Assembly: GCF_032460525.1 (NCBI RefSeq)
Contig: NZ_CP135963.1
Location: 3,782,001 to 3,846,000 of the forward strand
From: Geodermatophilus sp. DSM 44513
Lineage (GTDB): Bacteria > Actinomycetota > Actinomycetes > Mycobacteriales > Geodermatophilaceae
DNA length: 64,000 bases
Direction of reading: 5' to 3'
Shown piece by piece: positions 38,586-46,471 of the stretch. Below the pieces are notes generated by a model, which was given only the letters and a program-made list of their open reading frames with translations, made no database searches and had not been told where the DNA came from. Position 1 is the first letter of the stretch. Each line of letters starts with the position of its first letter. The position numbers were made by a program, and so were the translations under genes.

Positions 38586-38778
38586 GATGCGTCCTTCCAA
38601 GGACCTCACGACGTGCGGGCGGTCGGTGCTGGTTCGTCCTGGGTCGTCGTTGGTGATGGCCGGGCTGTCCGCGTCCGTCCTGCCCGGTCGGTCGACGGGC
38701 GCCCGGGGAACGGGTCCTCCGGGCAGCCCAGGCGACCCGTCTCGGCGGGCAGGCAGTCAGGGGGCAGCGCAACAGAGA

Positions 38779-38807
38779 ACCCTACCCCTGCTCCGCGGCG
38801 CTGTCCA
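38779..38807 (-). promoter_or_regulatory. Promoter candidate for rpoBC
   Basis: On the minus strand TGGACA (38802-38807) and TAGGGT (38779-38784) are separated by 17 bp. The -35 box matches TTGACA at five of six positions. The start would be near 38772. It would let rpoBC be expressed apart from rplJL. Confidence 0.7.
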
Positions 38808-38958
38808 CGTCAGGAGGTGGGGGCGACCTGCACCACACTCCCGGGAAGGACGGCGTCCGGCTGACCGGGCGGCGTTCCGCGTCGTCATGATGCCAGCCCG
38901 GCCCCTCCCCCGCCTCCGCCACGCCGGGGCGGACCCCCGCGGTCCGGACCGCAGGACG

Positions 38959-38998
38959 CCACAGGGGCCGCCCTCCCGGAGGAGGACGGCCCCTGTGG
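38959..38998 (-). terminator. 12-bp hairpin upstream of the rpoB promoter
   Basis: CCACAGGGGCCG (38959-38970) pairs with CGGCCCCTGTGG (38987-38998), with a further small stem in the 16-nt loop. It lies downstream of rplL and upstream of the rpoB promoter, so it could end rplJL transcription. Confidence 0.7.
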
Positions 38999-39035
38999 AC
39001 GCGGTGGAACGGCGTCAGGTGACGTGCTGGAACAG

Positions 39036-39117
39036 CCCCGGCGCAGTAGAAGGACCTCGTCCCTCTCAGCCCTCGCAAGCTCGGGCCGAGCCTCCGGACG
39101 AGGCCAGGGCGCCGGGG
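39036..39117 (-). repeat. Nested palindrome family, copies 8 and 9 (one inside the other, after rplL)
   Basis: The outer copy has CCCCGGCGC (39036-39044) with GCGCCGGGG (39109-39117) and the TGGAACAGCC flank. Its interior is replaced by a second element of opposite orientation: AAGGACC, arms CCTCGTCC (39055-39062) and GGACGAGG (39096-39103), inner stem 39065-39072 with 39083-39090. It begins 4 nt from the rplL stop. Confidence 0.75.
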
Positions 39118-39121
39118 TCCT

Positions 39122-39514
39122 TCACTTGACGGTGACGGTGGCGCCGGCGCCCTCGAGAGCGGCCTTGGCCTTCTCGGCGGCGTCCTTGGCGACCTTCTCC
39201 AGGACGGGCTTGGGCGCGCCGTCGACCAGGTCCTTGGCCTCCTTGAGGCCCAGGGAGGTCAGGCTGCGCACCTCCTTGATGACCTGGATCTTCTTGTCAC
39301 CGGCAGCCTCGAGGATGACGTCGAACTCGTCCTGCTCCTCGACGACGGGGGTGTCGCCACCGCCGCCACCACCCGGGGCGGCGGCCGCGACGGCGACCGG
39401 GGCAGCCGCGGTGACCTCGAAGGTCTCCTCGAACTGCTTCACGAACTCGGACAGCTCCAGGAGGGTCATCTCCTTGAAGGCGTCGAGCAGCTCGTCGGTG
39501 GACAGCTTGGCCAT
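39122..39514 (-). CDS. rplL: 50S ribosomal protein bL12
   Basis: bL12 is the stalk protein that recruits translation GTPases. It has 130 residues. The N-terminal dimerisation helix ([32 protein letters not shown]), the Ala/Gly-rich hinge with GGGGG and the C-terminal domain ([46 protein letters not shown]) are all present. It is 15 bp after rplJ. Confidence 0.98.
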   Translation of the reverse strand: MAKLSTDELLDAFKEMTLLELSEFVKQFEETFEVTAAAPVAVAAAAPGGGGGGDTPVVEEQDEFDVILEAAGDKKIQVIKEVRSLTSLGLKEAKDLVDGAPKPVLEKVAKDAAEKAKAALEGAGATVTVK

Positions 39515-39529
39515 GGTGTCTCCTAGGGG

Positions 39530-40156
39530 TCAGGCGGTGCCGGTCGCGGCGTCCGCGACGGCATCCGGGTTGTCGGTGGCCGGGGCGGCCGGGGTGGTGT
39601 CGGCAGCAGCGGTGTCCGCGGCCGGAGCCGGGGAGCCCTCGGCGGACTCCTTCTTCTCCTGCAGCGCGGCGGCCAGGCGGGCGACCTGCGACAGCGGGGC
39701 CTGGAACAGGCCGGCGGCCTTGGTCAGGTTGCCCTTCATCGCGCCGGCCAGCTTGGCCAGCAGGACCTCGCGCGGCTCGACGTCGGCGAGGGCGGTGACC
39801 TCGGCGGCGCCGACCGTGCGGCCCTCGACCACGCCGCCCTTGACGACGAGCAGCGGGTGCGCGCGCGCGAAGTCACGGATGGCCTTGGCCGCGGTGACCG
39901 GGTCGCCCTCGATGAAGGCGATCGCGGTCGGGCCGGTGAGCAGCGGTGCGAGGTCGGCGTGGCCGACCTGGTCCGCGGCCCGCTTCGTCAGGGTGTTCTT
40001 GACGACGGCGTAGCTGCTGCCCTCACCGAGGGAACGGCGCAGCTGGGTCAGCTGGGCCACGGTCAGCCCGCGGTACTCGGTGAGCACCGCCGCGCTGGAC
40101 GACTGGAACCGCTCGGTGATCTCGTCGATCACCTCGGCCTTCGCCTGCGTGGGCAT
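39530..40156 (-). CDS. rplJ: 50S ribosomal protein uL10
   Basis: uL10 anchors the bL12 stalk dimers to 23S rRNA. It has 208 residues from ATG 40156 ([20 protein letters not shown]), with [22 protein letters not shown] and [14 protein letters not shown] Pro/Ala/Asp tail of about 45 residues follows the stalk helix. A strong GAGGAGG ribosome site precedes it. The upstream region (40157-40376) may be an L10 leader. Confidence 0.97.
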   Translation of the reverse strand: MPTQAKAEVIDEITERFQSSSAAVLTEYRGLTVAQLTQLRRSLGEGSSYAVVKNTLTKRAADQVGHADLAPLLTGPTAIAFIEGDPVTAAKAIRDFARAHPLLVVKGGVVEGRTVGAAEVTALADVEPREVLLAKLAGAMKGNLTKAAGLFQAPLSQVARLAAALQEKKESAEGSPAPAADTAAADTTPAAPATDNPDAVADAATGTA

Positions 40157-40376
40157 GGGCCTCCTCTCGTCTGTCGGGCGGGACCGCGGGCCGCAGCGCG
40201 ACGGCGGGCGATCAACCGGGCCCGGAGACGACGGACGCCCCGGCGCAGGCGCACGGGGCGAGGACGGGCGCGCGGCGCCGCGTCGATCGAACCGTCCTCC
40301 TGCGCGGGCCGCCCGGTGCTCCGGGACCTTCGATCGCACGCGGACGTGCGACGACCAGCGGTCGTGGGGGGAACGG
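40157..40376 (-). promoter_or_regulatory. Probable L10(L12) autoregulatory leader of rplJL
   Basis: In many bacteria the rplJ leader RNA binds uL10-bL12 to repress translation. Here about 220 nt precede rplJ, with a -10-like TACGCT on the minus strand at 40382-40387. A stem GAGGACGG/CCGTCCTC (40260-40267 with 40292-40299) and two GATCG-containing segments are visible. The kink-turn was not verified; identification rests on position. Confidence 0.4.
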
Positions 40377-40425
40377 GCCCCAGCGTACACGGGGTGAGCG
40401 CGGGCCCGTCCCGAGGGCCGGGACG

Positions 40426-40464
40426 ACGGAGGCCCCGCCGCGCAGTGCGCGACGGGGCCCCCGT
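40426..40464 (-). terminator. Hairpin in the rplA-rplJ spacer
   Basis: ACGGaGGCCCCGcCGCGC pairs with GCGCGaCGGGGCCcCCGT around an AGT loop, with three internal mismatches. It lies between the palindrome after rplA and the rplJ leader, suggesting a transcript end before rplJ. Confidence 0.6.
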
Positions 40465-40479
40465 GAGGCAAGGGAACGG

Positions 40480-40529
40480 CCACCTCCAGGGGCCCGCGCC
40501 GAGCCTGCGAGGCGTGGGGGGAAGGGTGG
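40480..40529 (-). repeat. Nested palindrome family, copy 10 (after rplA)
   Basis: The outer stem is CCACCT (40480-40485) with GGGTGG (40524-40529), one T-G pair. The inner stem is CCCGCGCC (40493-40500) with GGCGTGGG (40511-40518). The loop is GAGCCTGCGA and the flank GGGAACGGCC. It is 4 nt after the rplA stop. Confidence 0.75.
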
Positions 40530-40533
40530 TCCT

Positions 40534-41244
40534 TTATTCGTCCACGGTCAGGTTGCGGGTGCGGTTCGGGTCGACCGGGATGCCCGGGCCCATGGTGGTG
40601 GAGATGGTGATCTTCTTGAGGTACCGGCCCTTGGCCGCGGCCGGCTTGGCCCGCAGGACCTCGTCCAGCGCGGCGGCGTAGTTCTCCACCAGCCGCGCCT
40701 CGTCGAACGAGGCCTTGCCGATCACCAGGTGCAGGTTGGCCTGCTTGTCGACGCGGAAGTTGATCTTCCCGCCCTTGATGTCGTTGACCGCCTTGGTGAC
40801 GTCGGGGGTCACCGTGCCGGTCTTCGGGTTCGGCATCAGGCCGCGCGGGCCGAGGATGCGGGCGATCCGGCCGACCTTGGCCATCTGGTCCGGGGTCGCG
40901 ATGGCGGCGTCGAAGTCCAGGAAGCCACCCTGGATGCGCTCGATCAGGTCCTCGGAGCCGACGACGTCGGCGCCGGCCGCCTCGGCCTCGGCGGCCTTGT
41001 CACCGGTGGCGAAGACGATGACGCGGGCGGTCTTGCCGGTGCCGTGCGGCAGGTTCACCGTGCCGCGGACCATCTGGTCGGCCTTGCGCGGGTCGACACC
41101 CAGGCGCATCGCCACCTCGACGGTCGCGTCGTAGGCGGTCGGCGAGGTCTCCTTGGCCAGGGTGGCCGCCTGCAGCGGGGAGTAGAGGTTGTCGCGGTCG
41201 ACCTTCGCCGCGGCCTCGAGGTACTTCTTGCCGTGCTTCGCCAT
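40534..41244 (-). CDS. rplA: 50S ribosomal protein uL1
   Basis: uL1 is the mobile stalk that helps deacylated tRNA leave. It has 236 residues: [59 protein letters not shown], and [17 protein letters not shown] near the end. It follows rplK after a 145-bp spacer with a nested palindrome. Confidence 0.98.
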   Translation of the reverse strand: MAKHGKKYLEAAAKVDRDNLYSPLQAATLAKETSPTAYDATVEVAMRLGVDPRKADQMVRGTVNLPHGTGKTARVIVFATGDKAAEAEAAGADVVGSEDLIERIQGGFLDFDAAIATPDQMAKVGRIARILGPRGLMPNPKTGTVTPDVTKAVNDIKGGKINFRVDKQANLHLVIGKASFDEARLVENYAAALDEVLRAKPAAAKGRYLKKITISTTMGPGIPVDPNRTRNLTVDE

Positions 41245-41334
41245 GGTGGTGTCCTCTCCCCCGGCGCTCCGGCCGGGAGTCGTGTGGTCTGCGGGCCCGG
41301 CGCAGGCCCTCCCACTCAGTACGTGCTGGTACGG

Positions 41335-41385
41335 CCCTCCTGCAGGGCCCCGCTGCGAGCTCGCGAGCAGTGGGGGGCAGGAGGG
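41335..41385 (-). repeat. Nested palindrome family, copy 11 (rplK-rplA spacer)
   Basis: The outer stem is CCCTCCTGC (41335-41343) with GCAGGAGGG (41377-41385). The inner stem is CCCCGCTGC (41348-41356) with GCAGTGGGG (41367-41375), one G-T pair. The element abuts the rplK stop (TGAAGGACC on the minus strand). Confidence 0.85.
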
Positions 41386-41389
41386 TCCT

Positions 41390-41818
41390 TCACTTGACGG
41401 TGATGCCCATCGACCGGGCGGTGCCGGCGATGATCCTCTCGGCCTCGTCGAGGGAGTTGGCGTTCAGGTCGACCATCTTGGTCTGGGCGATCTCGCGGAC
41501 CTGGTCGCGCGTGACGGTGGCGACCTTGGTCTTGTGCGGCTCGCCCGAGCCCTTCTCCACACCGGCGGCCTTGAGCAGCATGCGCGCCGCCGGCGGGGTC
41601 TTGGTGACGAAGGTGAACGAGCGGTCCTCGTAGACCGAGATCTCCACGGGCACGACGTCACCGCGCTGCGCCTCGGTCGCGGCGTTGTACGCCTTGCAGA
41701 ACTCCATGATGTTGACGCCGTGCTGACCGAGCGCCGGACCGACGGGCGGAGCGGGGGTGGCCGCACCGGCCTTGATCTGGAGCTTGATGACCGCGGTCAA
41801 CCGCTTCCTGGGGGGCAT
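41390..41818 (-). CDS. rplK: 50S ribosomal protein uL11
   Basis: uL11 forms the GTPase-associated centre and is the thiostrepton/stringent-response site. It has 142 residues: [37 protein letters not shown] is the N-domain with the conserved proline switch, and [33 protein letters not shown] the C-domain. It is 90 bp after nusG. Confidence 0.98.
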   Translation of the reverse strand: MPPRKRLTAVIKLQIKAGAATPAPPVGPALGQHGVNIMEFCKAYNAATEAQRGDVVPVEISVYEDRSFTFVTKTPPAARMLLKAAGVEKGSGEPHKTKVATVTRDQVREIAQTKMVDLNANSLDEAERIIAGTARSMGITVK

Positions 41819-41850
41819 GTCTTTCCTTTGTCGTGACGGGATGGAACCGG

Positions 41851-41900
41851 CCCCGTCGCAGGGTCCCGCCGCGAGCGTGCGAGCGGTGGGGGCGACGGGG
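41851..41900 (-). repeat. Nested palindrome family, copy 12 (nusG-rplK spacer)
   Basis: The outer stem is CCCCGTCGC (41851-41859) with GCGACGGGG (41892-41900). The inner stem is CCCGCCGC (41865-41872) with GCGGTGGG (41883-41890). The loop is GAGCGTGCGA and the flank ATGGAACCGGCC. It is 8 nt after the nusG stop. Confidence 0.85.
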
Positions 41901-41908
41901 TCCTTCGA

Positions 41909-42829
41909 CTAGAGCTTCTGGACCTGGCTGAACGACAGCTCGACCGGCGTCTCCCGGCCGAAGATGGAGACCAGCACCTGCAGCTTCTGCTGCTCGGCGT
42001 TGATCTCGTTGATCGTGGCCGGGAGGGTGGCGAACGGGCCGTCCATGACGGTGACCGACTCGCCGACCTCGAAGTCGACGACGGCGGTCGGGGCGGCCGC
42101 GGTGGCGGTGCTGGCGGCCTCCGCCGTGCGGGCGGTCTGGGGGGTCGCCGCCGGCGCGAGCAGGCCGACGACCTCGTCGATGCTCAGCGGCGAGGGCTTG
42201 GAGGTGGCCCCGACGAACCCGGTGACGCCCGGGGTGTTGCGCACCGCGCCCCACGACTCGTCGTTGAGGTCCATGCGGACCAGCAGGTAGCCGGGCAGCT
42301 TCTTGCGGTTCACCTGGGTGCGCTTGCCGTTCTTGATCTCGGTGACCTCCTCGGTGGGCACCTCGATCTGGAAGATGTAGTCCTCCATGTCGAGTGACTG
42401 GATGCGCGACTCCAGGTTGGTCTTCACCTTGTTCTCGTAGCCGGCGTAGGAGTGGATGACGTACCAGTCGCCGAACTGGCCGCGCAGCACCTTGCGCATC
42501 GCCTCGGCCGGGTCCTCGTCGTCCTCCTCGGCCTGCTGGAGGGTCTCCACGACGATCGGGTCGTGGTCGGGAGCCGGGGCGGCCAGCGGGTCACCGGCCA
42601 AGGCGGCATCGACGGCACCGCGGCTGCTGGCCCCGTCGGAGGGGGCCGTGGCGTCGGCCATCGGGTTGTCGGCCGTCAGGTCGGTGGTGTCGACGGAGCC
42701 CTCGGCGGCGCCGGTCTCGCGCACGCCGGTCTCGACGTCCACGGTGCCGCGCGCGTCGAAACGGGTGTCGTCGAGGTCGGTGCCCTCGACGGCGCTGTCG
42801 GTGTCGAACGGCTCGCGGGGGTCGGTCAC
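41909..42829 (-). CDS. nusG: Transcription termination/antitermination factor NusG
   Basis: NusG binds RNA polymerase beta' and links it to Rho or the ribosome. It has 306 residues. The first 100 or so are acidic and low-complexity (an actinobacterial feature, unusually long here). The NGN domain follows ([53 protein letters not shown]) and then KOW ([25 protein letters not shown]). The start is GTG 42829, 43 bp after secE. Confidence 0.97.
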   Translation of the reverse strand: MTDPREPFDTDSAVEGTDLDDTRFDARGTVDVETGVRETGAAEGSVDTTDLTADNPMADATAPSDGASSRGAVDAALAGDPLAAPAPDHDPIVVETLQQAEEDDEDPAEAMRKVLRGQFGDWYVIHSYAGYENKVKTNLESRIQSLDMEDYIFQIEVPTEEVTEIKNGKRTQVNRKKLPGYLLVRMDLNDESWGAVRNTPGVTGFVGATSKPSPLSIDEVVGLLAPAATPQTARTAEAASTATAAAPTAVVDFEVGESVTVMDGPFATLPATINEINAEQQKLQVLVSIFGRETPVELSFSQVQKL

Positions 42830-42872
42830 GGTGTCTCTTCCTCGTCGGCGTCGTGGGATGGGGCAGGTGGGC

Positions 42873-43415
42873 TCAGCCGAAGACGGCGAGCACGCCCTGG
42901 GCGAAGAGGAGGTCCAGGCCGGCCACCAGGGCGACGATGAAGGCCACGAAGACGATGACGACGGTCGTGTAGGTGATCAGCTCGCGCCGGCCAGGCCAGA
43001 TGACCTTGCGCAGCTCCGCGACGACCTCGCGCAGGAAGCGCCGCAGGTTGCGCCGCTGCCGCGTCTCGGCCGCGCGGTCGCGCTCGGCGGCCGCGCGCGA
43101 CCGGGTGGCGCCACCCTCGCCCGCCCGCCCGGCGGGCCGGGTGGACACGCCCTCGCGGGCGGCACGGCGACCGCGGGGGGCCGCGTCGCGGTCGTCGTCC
43201 TCGTCGTCCCCGGCGGTGATCCGGCCGCCACGCCGGGCCCTGGTGGGCCGGGTGGCCACGACCTTGTCCTCCTCGGACTCCGCATCGGCGGCGACCTCGG
43301 CCTCCGCGGCCTCGAGCTCGGTCGCGTCGTCCACGCCCGGCGCCTCGCGGTCGAGCTGCTCGTCGGTCGGCTCGGGGCGGGGGTCGCCCCCGCTCCCCGG
43401 CTTCTCGTCGCTCAC
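42873..43415 (-). CDS. secE: Protein translocase subunit SecE
   Basis: SecE clamps SecY in the translocon. It has 180 residues from GTG 43415 ([16 protein letters not shown]). About 110 disordered charged residues precede the conserved part: [26 protein letters not shown], then one transmembrane segment ([20 protein letters not shown]). The long N-tail is typical of actinobacteria. A GTG upstream would add 27 residues. It lies between tRNA-Trp and nusG. Confidence 0.95.
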   Translation of the reverse strand: MSDEKPGSGGDPRPEPTDEQLDREAPGVDDATELEAAEAEVAADAESEEDKVVATRPTRARRGGRITAGDDEDDDRDAAPRGRRAAREGVSTRPAGRAGEGGATRSRAAAERDRAAETRQRRNLRRFLREVVAELRKVIWPGRRELITYTTVVIVFVAFIVALVAGLDLLFAQGVLAVFG

Positions 43416-43525
43416 TGCGCCTCGCTCGCCTCGCTGGTCGTGGCCACCGTCCTCGGGCCGACGGTCGGTGGTGGTGCTGTCCTGCGGCTGGTGCACGCCA
43501 CCGGTCGGGTCGCCGGCGGTACGGG

Positions 43526-43598
43526 CAGGGGTGACAGGACTTGAACCTGCAGCCTGCGGTTTTGGAGACCGCTGCTCTGCCAGTTGAGCTACACCCCT
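43526..43598 (-). tRNA. tRNA-Trp (CCA)
   Basis: The 73-nt cloverleaf has acceptor AGGGGTG/CACCCCT, anticodon loop CTCCAAA (anticodon CCA), T-loop GGTTCAAGTCC and discriminator G. The position just upstream of secE is conserved in actinobacteria. Confidence 0.97.
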
Positions 43599-43687
43599 CG
43601 GTGGACCGCCTGCCCGCTCCGGCCGGCACCGCCCCCGCGGGGGTCCCGGGGCACGCCGGTGGCGGGGTCAGTGGCCCCAGGGACGTC

Positions 43688-43718
43688 AGTGTACGGGACC
43701 GCGGGGCGCGCCCACCAA
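43688..43718 (-). promoter_or_regulatory. Promoter candidate for tRNA-Trp-secE-nusG
   Basis: On the minus strand TTGGTG (43713-43718) and TACACT (43688-43693) are separated by 19 bp, slightly long. The start would be about 80 nt upstream of the tRNA. Confidence 0.45.
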
Positions 43719-43790
43719 CACCACCGGGCCGGACCTGCGGGCCGGCGGTCGGAGGCGGCCGCCGGGCGCCGCCTCCGACATGATGGGGAC

Positions 43791-45047
43791 ATGACCGCCG
43801 TCTCCCGCCAGGAGCCCGCCGCCCCCTCCCCCGCGCGCCCGTCCGCCGACCGGCGCGTCTCCCGCCGCATCGCCGCGATCGCCGAGTCGGCGACGCTGGC
43901 GGTGGACGCCAGGGCGAAGGCGCTCAAGGCCGCGGGCAAGCCGGTGATCGGCTTCGGCGCCGGCGAGCCGGACTTCCCCACCCCGGACTACATCGTCCAG
44001 GCCGCCGTCGCCGCGTGCACGCAGCCGGCGATGCACCGGTACACCCCCGCGGGCGGGCTGCCGGCGCTCAAGGAGGCGATCGTGGCGAAGACCGCGCGCG
44101 ACTCCGGCCTGCAGGTCACCCCCGCGAACGTGCTGGTCACCAACGGCGGCAAGCAGGCGGTGTACGAGGCCTTCGCCACGATGCTCGACCCCGGTGACGA
44201 GGTGCTGCTGCCCGCGCCGTACTGGACGACCTACCCCGAGGCGATCGCGCTGGCCGGGGGCGTGCCGGTGCCGGTGGTGGCCGACGAGGAGAGCGGCTAC
44301 CTGGTGTCGGTCGCCCAGCTGGAGGCCGCCCGGACGCCGCGGACCAAGGTGCTGCTGTTCTGCTCGCCGTCCAACCCGACCGGCGCGGTGTACCCCCCGG
44401 AGCTGGTGGAGGAGATCGGCCGCTGGGCGCACGAGCACGGCCTGTGGGTGCTCTCCGACGAGATCTACGAGCACCTCACCTACGACGGGGCGTCGGCGCC
44501 GTCCATGCCGGTCGTCGTCCCGGAGCTGGCCGACCGCTGCGTGGTCGTCAACGGGGTGGCCAAGACCTACGCGATGACCGGCTGGCGGGTGGGCTGGGTG
44601 GTCGGCCCGGCCGACGTCGTCAAGGCCGCGACCAACCTGCAGTCGCACGCCACCTCCAACGTGGCCAACGTGTCCCAGGCGGCCGCGGTCGCGGCGCTGA
44701 GCGGTGACCTGTCGGCCGTGGCGACGATGCGGGAGGCCTTCGACCGGCGGCGGCGGACGATCGTGTCGATGCTGCGGGAGATCCCCGGGGTGGCCTGCCC
44801 CGAGCCGCGCGGCGCCTTCTACGTCTACCCGTCGGTGAAGGGGCTGCTCGGCCGGGAGATCGCCGGGCGGACGGCGCACGACAGCGTGCAGCTGGCCGAG
44901 ATCGTGCTGGAGGAGGCCGAGGTCGCCGTCGTCCCCGGCGAGGCGTTCGGGACGCCGGGGTACCTGCGGCTGTCCTACGCGCTCGGCGACGAGGACCTGG
45001 TCGAGGGCGTCAGCCGCGTGCAGCGCCTGCTCGGCACCGCGGACTGA
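43791..45047 (+). CDS. aspC: Pyridoxal-phosphate aspartate/aromatic aminotransferase
   Basis: This is a class I aminotransferase of the AspAT Ib type. It has 418 residues from ATG 43791. [51 protein letters not shown], the PLP lysine in [17 protein letters not shown], and GAFYVYP are characteristic. Likely substrate is aspartate with 2-oxoglutarate. A -10-like CATGAT ends 6 nt before the ATG, suggesting a leaderless mRNA. It lies divergent from tRNA-Trp and converges on the MaoC pair, with a 6-bp gap. Confidence 0.93.
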   Translation: MTAVSRQEPAAPSPARPSADRRVSRRIAAIAESATLAVDARAKALKAAGKPVIGFGAGEPDFPTPDYIVQAAVAACTQPAMHRYTPAGGLPALKEAIVAKTARDSGLQVTPANVLVTNGGKQAVYEAFATMLDPGDEVLLPAPYWTTYPEAIALAGGVPVPVVADEESGYLVSVAQLEAARTPRTKVLLFCSPSNPTGAVYPPELVEEIGRWAHEHGLWVLSDEIYEHLTYDGASAPSMPVVVPELADRCVVVNGVAKTYAMTGWRVGWVVGPADVVKAATNLQSHATSNVANVSQAAAVAALSGDLSAVATMREAFDRRRRTIVSMLREIPGVACPEPRGAFYVYPSVKGLLGREIAGRTAHDSVQLAEIVLEEAEVAVVPGEAFGTPGYLRLSYALGDEDLVEGVSRVQRLLGTAD

Positions 45048-45053
45048 GGGGGC

Positions 45054-45482
45054 TCAGGCCAGCTGGACGGTCGCGCGGGCCAGCGACAGGACCTTCTCAC
45101 CGCCACTGGTGACGGTCAGGTCGACCCGCGCCCGGCCGTCCTCGCCCACCGCGGCCACCCGGCCGCGGACGGTCACCTGCGCCCCCGCGTCGTCGTCGGG
45201 GACGACGACCGGGCGGCCGAAGCGCACGTGGTACTCGACCAGCGCGCCCGGGTCCCCCGCCCAGGCGGTCACGGCGCGGGCGGCCAGCGCCATGGTGAGC
45301 ATCCCGTGCGCGATCACGCCGGGCAGGCCGACCTCCGTGGCCACCCGGTCGCTCCAGTGGATGGGGTTGAGGTCCCCGGACGCGCCGGCGTAGCGCACCA
45401 GGTCCGCGCGGGTCACCGGGTAGGTCACCTCCGGCAGCTCGGTGCCGACCGTCACGTCGGCGGACCGCACGGTGGCGCTCAC
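45054..45482 (-). CDS. MaoC-like (R)-specific hydratase, HadB-like
   Basis: This single hotdog-domain protein has 142 residues from GTG 45482, overlapping the upstream gene by 4 bp. The hydratase motif is YAGASGDLNPIHWSDRVATEVGLPGVIAHGMLTMAL, with the catalytic Asp and His. Synteny with rpmG and secE matches the mycobacterial hadA-hadB-hadC locus. This organism is unlikely to make mycolic acids, so a general 3-hydroxyacyl dehydratase role is more probable. Confidence 0.88.
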   Translation of the reverse strand: MSATVRSADVTVGTELPEVTYPVTRADLVRYAGASGDLNPIHWSDRVATEVGLPGVIAHGMLTMALAARAVTAWAGDPGALVEYHVRFGRPVVVPDDDAGAQVTVRGRVAAVGEDGRARVDLTVTSGGEKVLSLARATVQLA

Positions 45483-45925
45483 GGTGCGCCCCGGGCGACG
45501 AGCATGGAGGCGGCCGAGCACACCGGCTCGCCGTCCTCGGTGGCGACGTCGACCCGGGTGGTGAGCAGGTCGTTGCCACCCACGGTGCGCACCGCCTCGA
45601 TGGTGGGGGTGGCTACCAGCCGGTCCCCGGCGCGGATCGGCCGGTGGTGGGTGAACCGCTGCTCGCCGTGGACGACGCGGCTGTAGTCCAGCGCGACGTC
45701 GGGGTCGGCCACCACGACGCCGGCCGCCGACAGCGTCAGCGCGATGGCGAAGGTGGGCGGCGCGATGACGTCCGGGTGGCCGGCGGCGCGGGCCGCGTCG
45801 GCGTCCCGGTGCACCGGGTCGGCGGCACCGATCGCGTCGGCGAACTCGGCGATCTTCTGCCGGCCGACCTCGTAGACGGCCGAGGGCGGGTAGCTGCGCC
45901 CGACCAGTGCCGGGTCGAGCGCCAC
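45479..45925 (-). CDS. MaoC-like dehydratase partner, HadA-like
   Basis: This is a 148-residue hotdog-fold protein of the FAS1-like/MaoC N-terminal type. VGRSYPPSAVYEVGRQKIAEFADAIGAADPVHRDADAARAAGHPDVIAPPTFAIAL is the family N-terminus; the catalytic Asp-His pair of the hydratase motif is absent. It probably forms a heterodimer with the HadB-like protein encoded next. The start is GTG, 31 bp after rpmG. Confidence 0.87.
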   Translation of the reverse strand: MALDPALVGRSYPPSAVYEVGRQKIAEFADAIGAADPVHRDADAARAAGHPDVIAPPTFAIALTLSAAGVVVADPDVALDYSRVVHGEQRFTHHRPIRAGDRLVATPTIEAVRTVGGNDLLTTRVDVATEDGEPVCSAASMLVARGAP

Positions 45926-45956
45926 GTCCCGCCCTCCGTCCCGCAGTGCCGCTGGG

Positions 45957-46121
45957 TCAGCGGGTCTCGCGGTGCACGGTGTGCCGGCGCTCCCGGGGGC
46001 AGAACTTCTTCAGCTCGAGCCGGTCGGGGTCGTTGCGCCGGTTCTTGCGGGTGATGTAGTTCCGGCTCTTGCACTCCTGGCAGGCCAGGGTGATCTTCGG
46101 ACGGACGTCGGTGGCTGCCAC
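45957..46121 (-). CDS. rpmG: 50S ribosomal protein bL33 with altered zinc site
   Basis: bL33 is a small large-subunit protein near the E site. It has 54 residues from GTG 46121: [50 protein letters not shown]14, C17 and C41 are three zinc ligands, but the fourth Cys of the usual CPxC motif is Glu44. The codon is GAG, clean in this sequence. Zinc binding may be weaker or use Glu. Confidence 0.96.
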   Translation of the reverse strand: MAATDVRPKITLACQECKSRNYITRKNRRNDPDRLELKKFCPRERRHTVHRETR

Positions 46122-46171
46122 GGGAGGCTCCTCGCCTTGTCGGTCCGTGACCGGCGGTCGCCGGGCACGGG

Positions 46172-46197
46172 GACGGACCCCGGCTCCGGGGTCCGTC
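46172..46197 (-). terminator. 12-bp hairpin after tRNA-Met
   Basis: GACGGACCCCGG (46172-46183) pairs with CCGGGGTCCGTC (46186-46197) with a 2-nt apparent loop (in practice a slightly larger one). It follows the tRNA-Met 3' end by 5 nt and precedes rpmG. Confidence 0.7.
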
Positions 46198-46202
46198 AGG
46201 GG

Positions 46203-46276
46203 TAGCGGTGACCGGATTTGAACCGGTGACACAGCGATTATGAGCCGCTTGCTCTGCCTGGCTGAGCTACACCGCC
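46203..46276 (-). tRNA. tRNA-Met (CAT), probably elongator
   Basis: The 74-nt cloverleaf has acceptor GGCGGTG/CACCGCT with G-T at the first pair, loop CTCATAA and discriminator A. The anticodon stem (AGCGG/TCGCT) lacks the three G-C pairs of initiator tRNA. A lysidine-type tRNA-Ile(CAT) is less likely. Confidence 0.85.
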
Positions 46277-46333
46277 GGACGTGGCCGTGCGGCCCGGTCT
46301 CGCCGACCGGGCCGAGCGACCGGTGTGTTCCAG

Positions 46334-46406
46334 AGCCCCTTTACGGAATCGAACCGTAGACCTTCTCCTTACCATGGAGACGCTCTGCCGACTGAGCTAA
46401 AGGGGC
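46334..46406 (-). tRNA. tRNA-Thr (GGT)
   Basis: The 73-nt cloverleaf has acceptor GCCCCTT/AAGGGGC, anticodon stem TCTCC/GGAGA, anticodon GGT, T-loop GGTTCGATTCC and discriminator T. It is paired with tRNA-Met in one unit. Confidence 0.96.
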
Positions 46407-46471
46407 GGGCCTCGAGCCGGGAGAGACTCTACCGGACGTCACGAGGGACTCGCGCAGGACCCCCCGGCGGG

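Larger units (their letters stand above)
38586..39121. other. Non-coding region between rplL and rpoB
   Basis: This 536-bp spacer on the minus strand holds, in order, a double nested palindrome (39036-39117), a hairpin (38959-38998), the rpoB promoter candidate (38779-38807) and a leader of about 185 nt. No ORF with coding character was recognised. Confidence 0.7.

Noticed and set aside
38586..38609. rpoB start at 38609 (MRSLEG)
   Set aside because: The TTG at 38585 gives the family N-terminus and has GGAAGGA at the right distance; the earlier start would place that site inside the coding region.
46203..46276. tRNA-Ile with CAT anticodon, or initiator tRNA
   Set aside because: The anticodon stem lacks the initiator G-C run, and the overall sequence resembles elongator Met more than lysidine-type Ile. 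The alternative stays open but is less likely.
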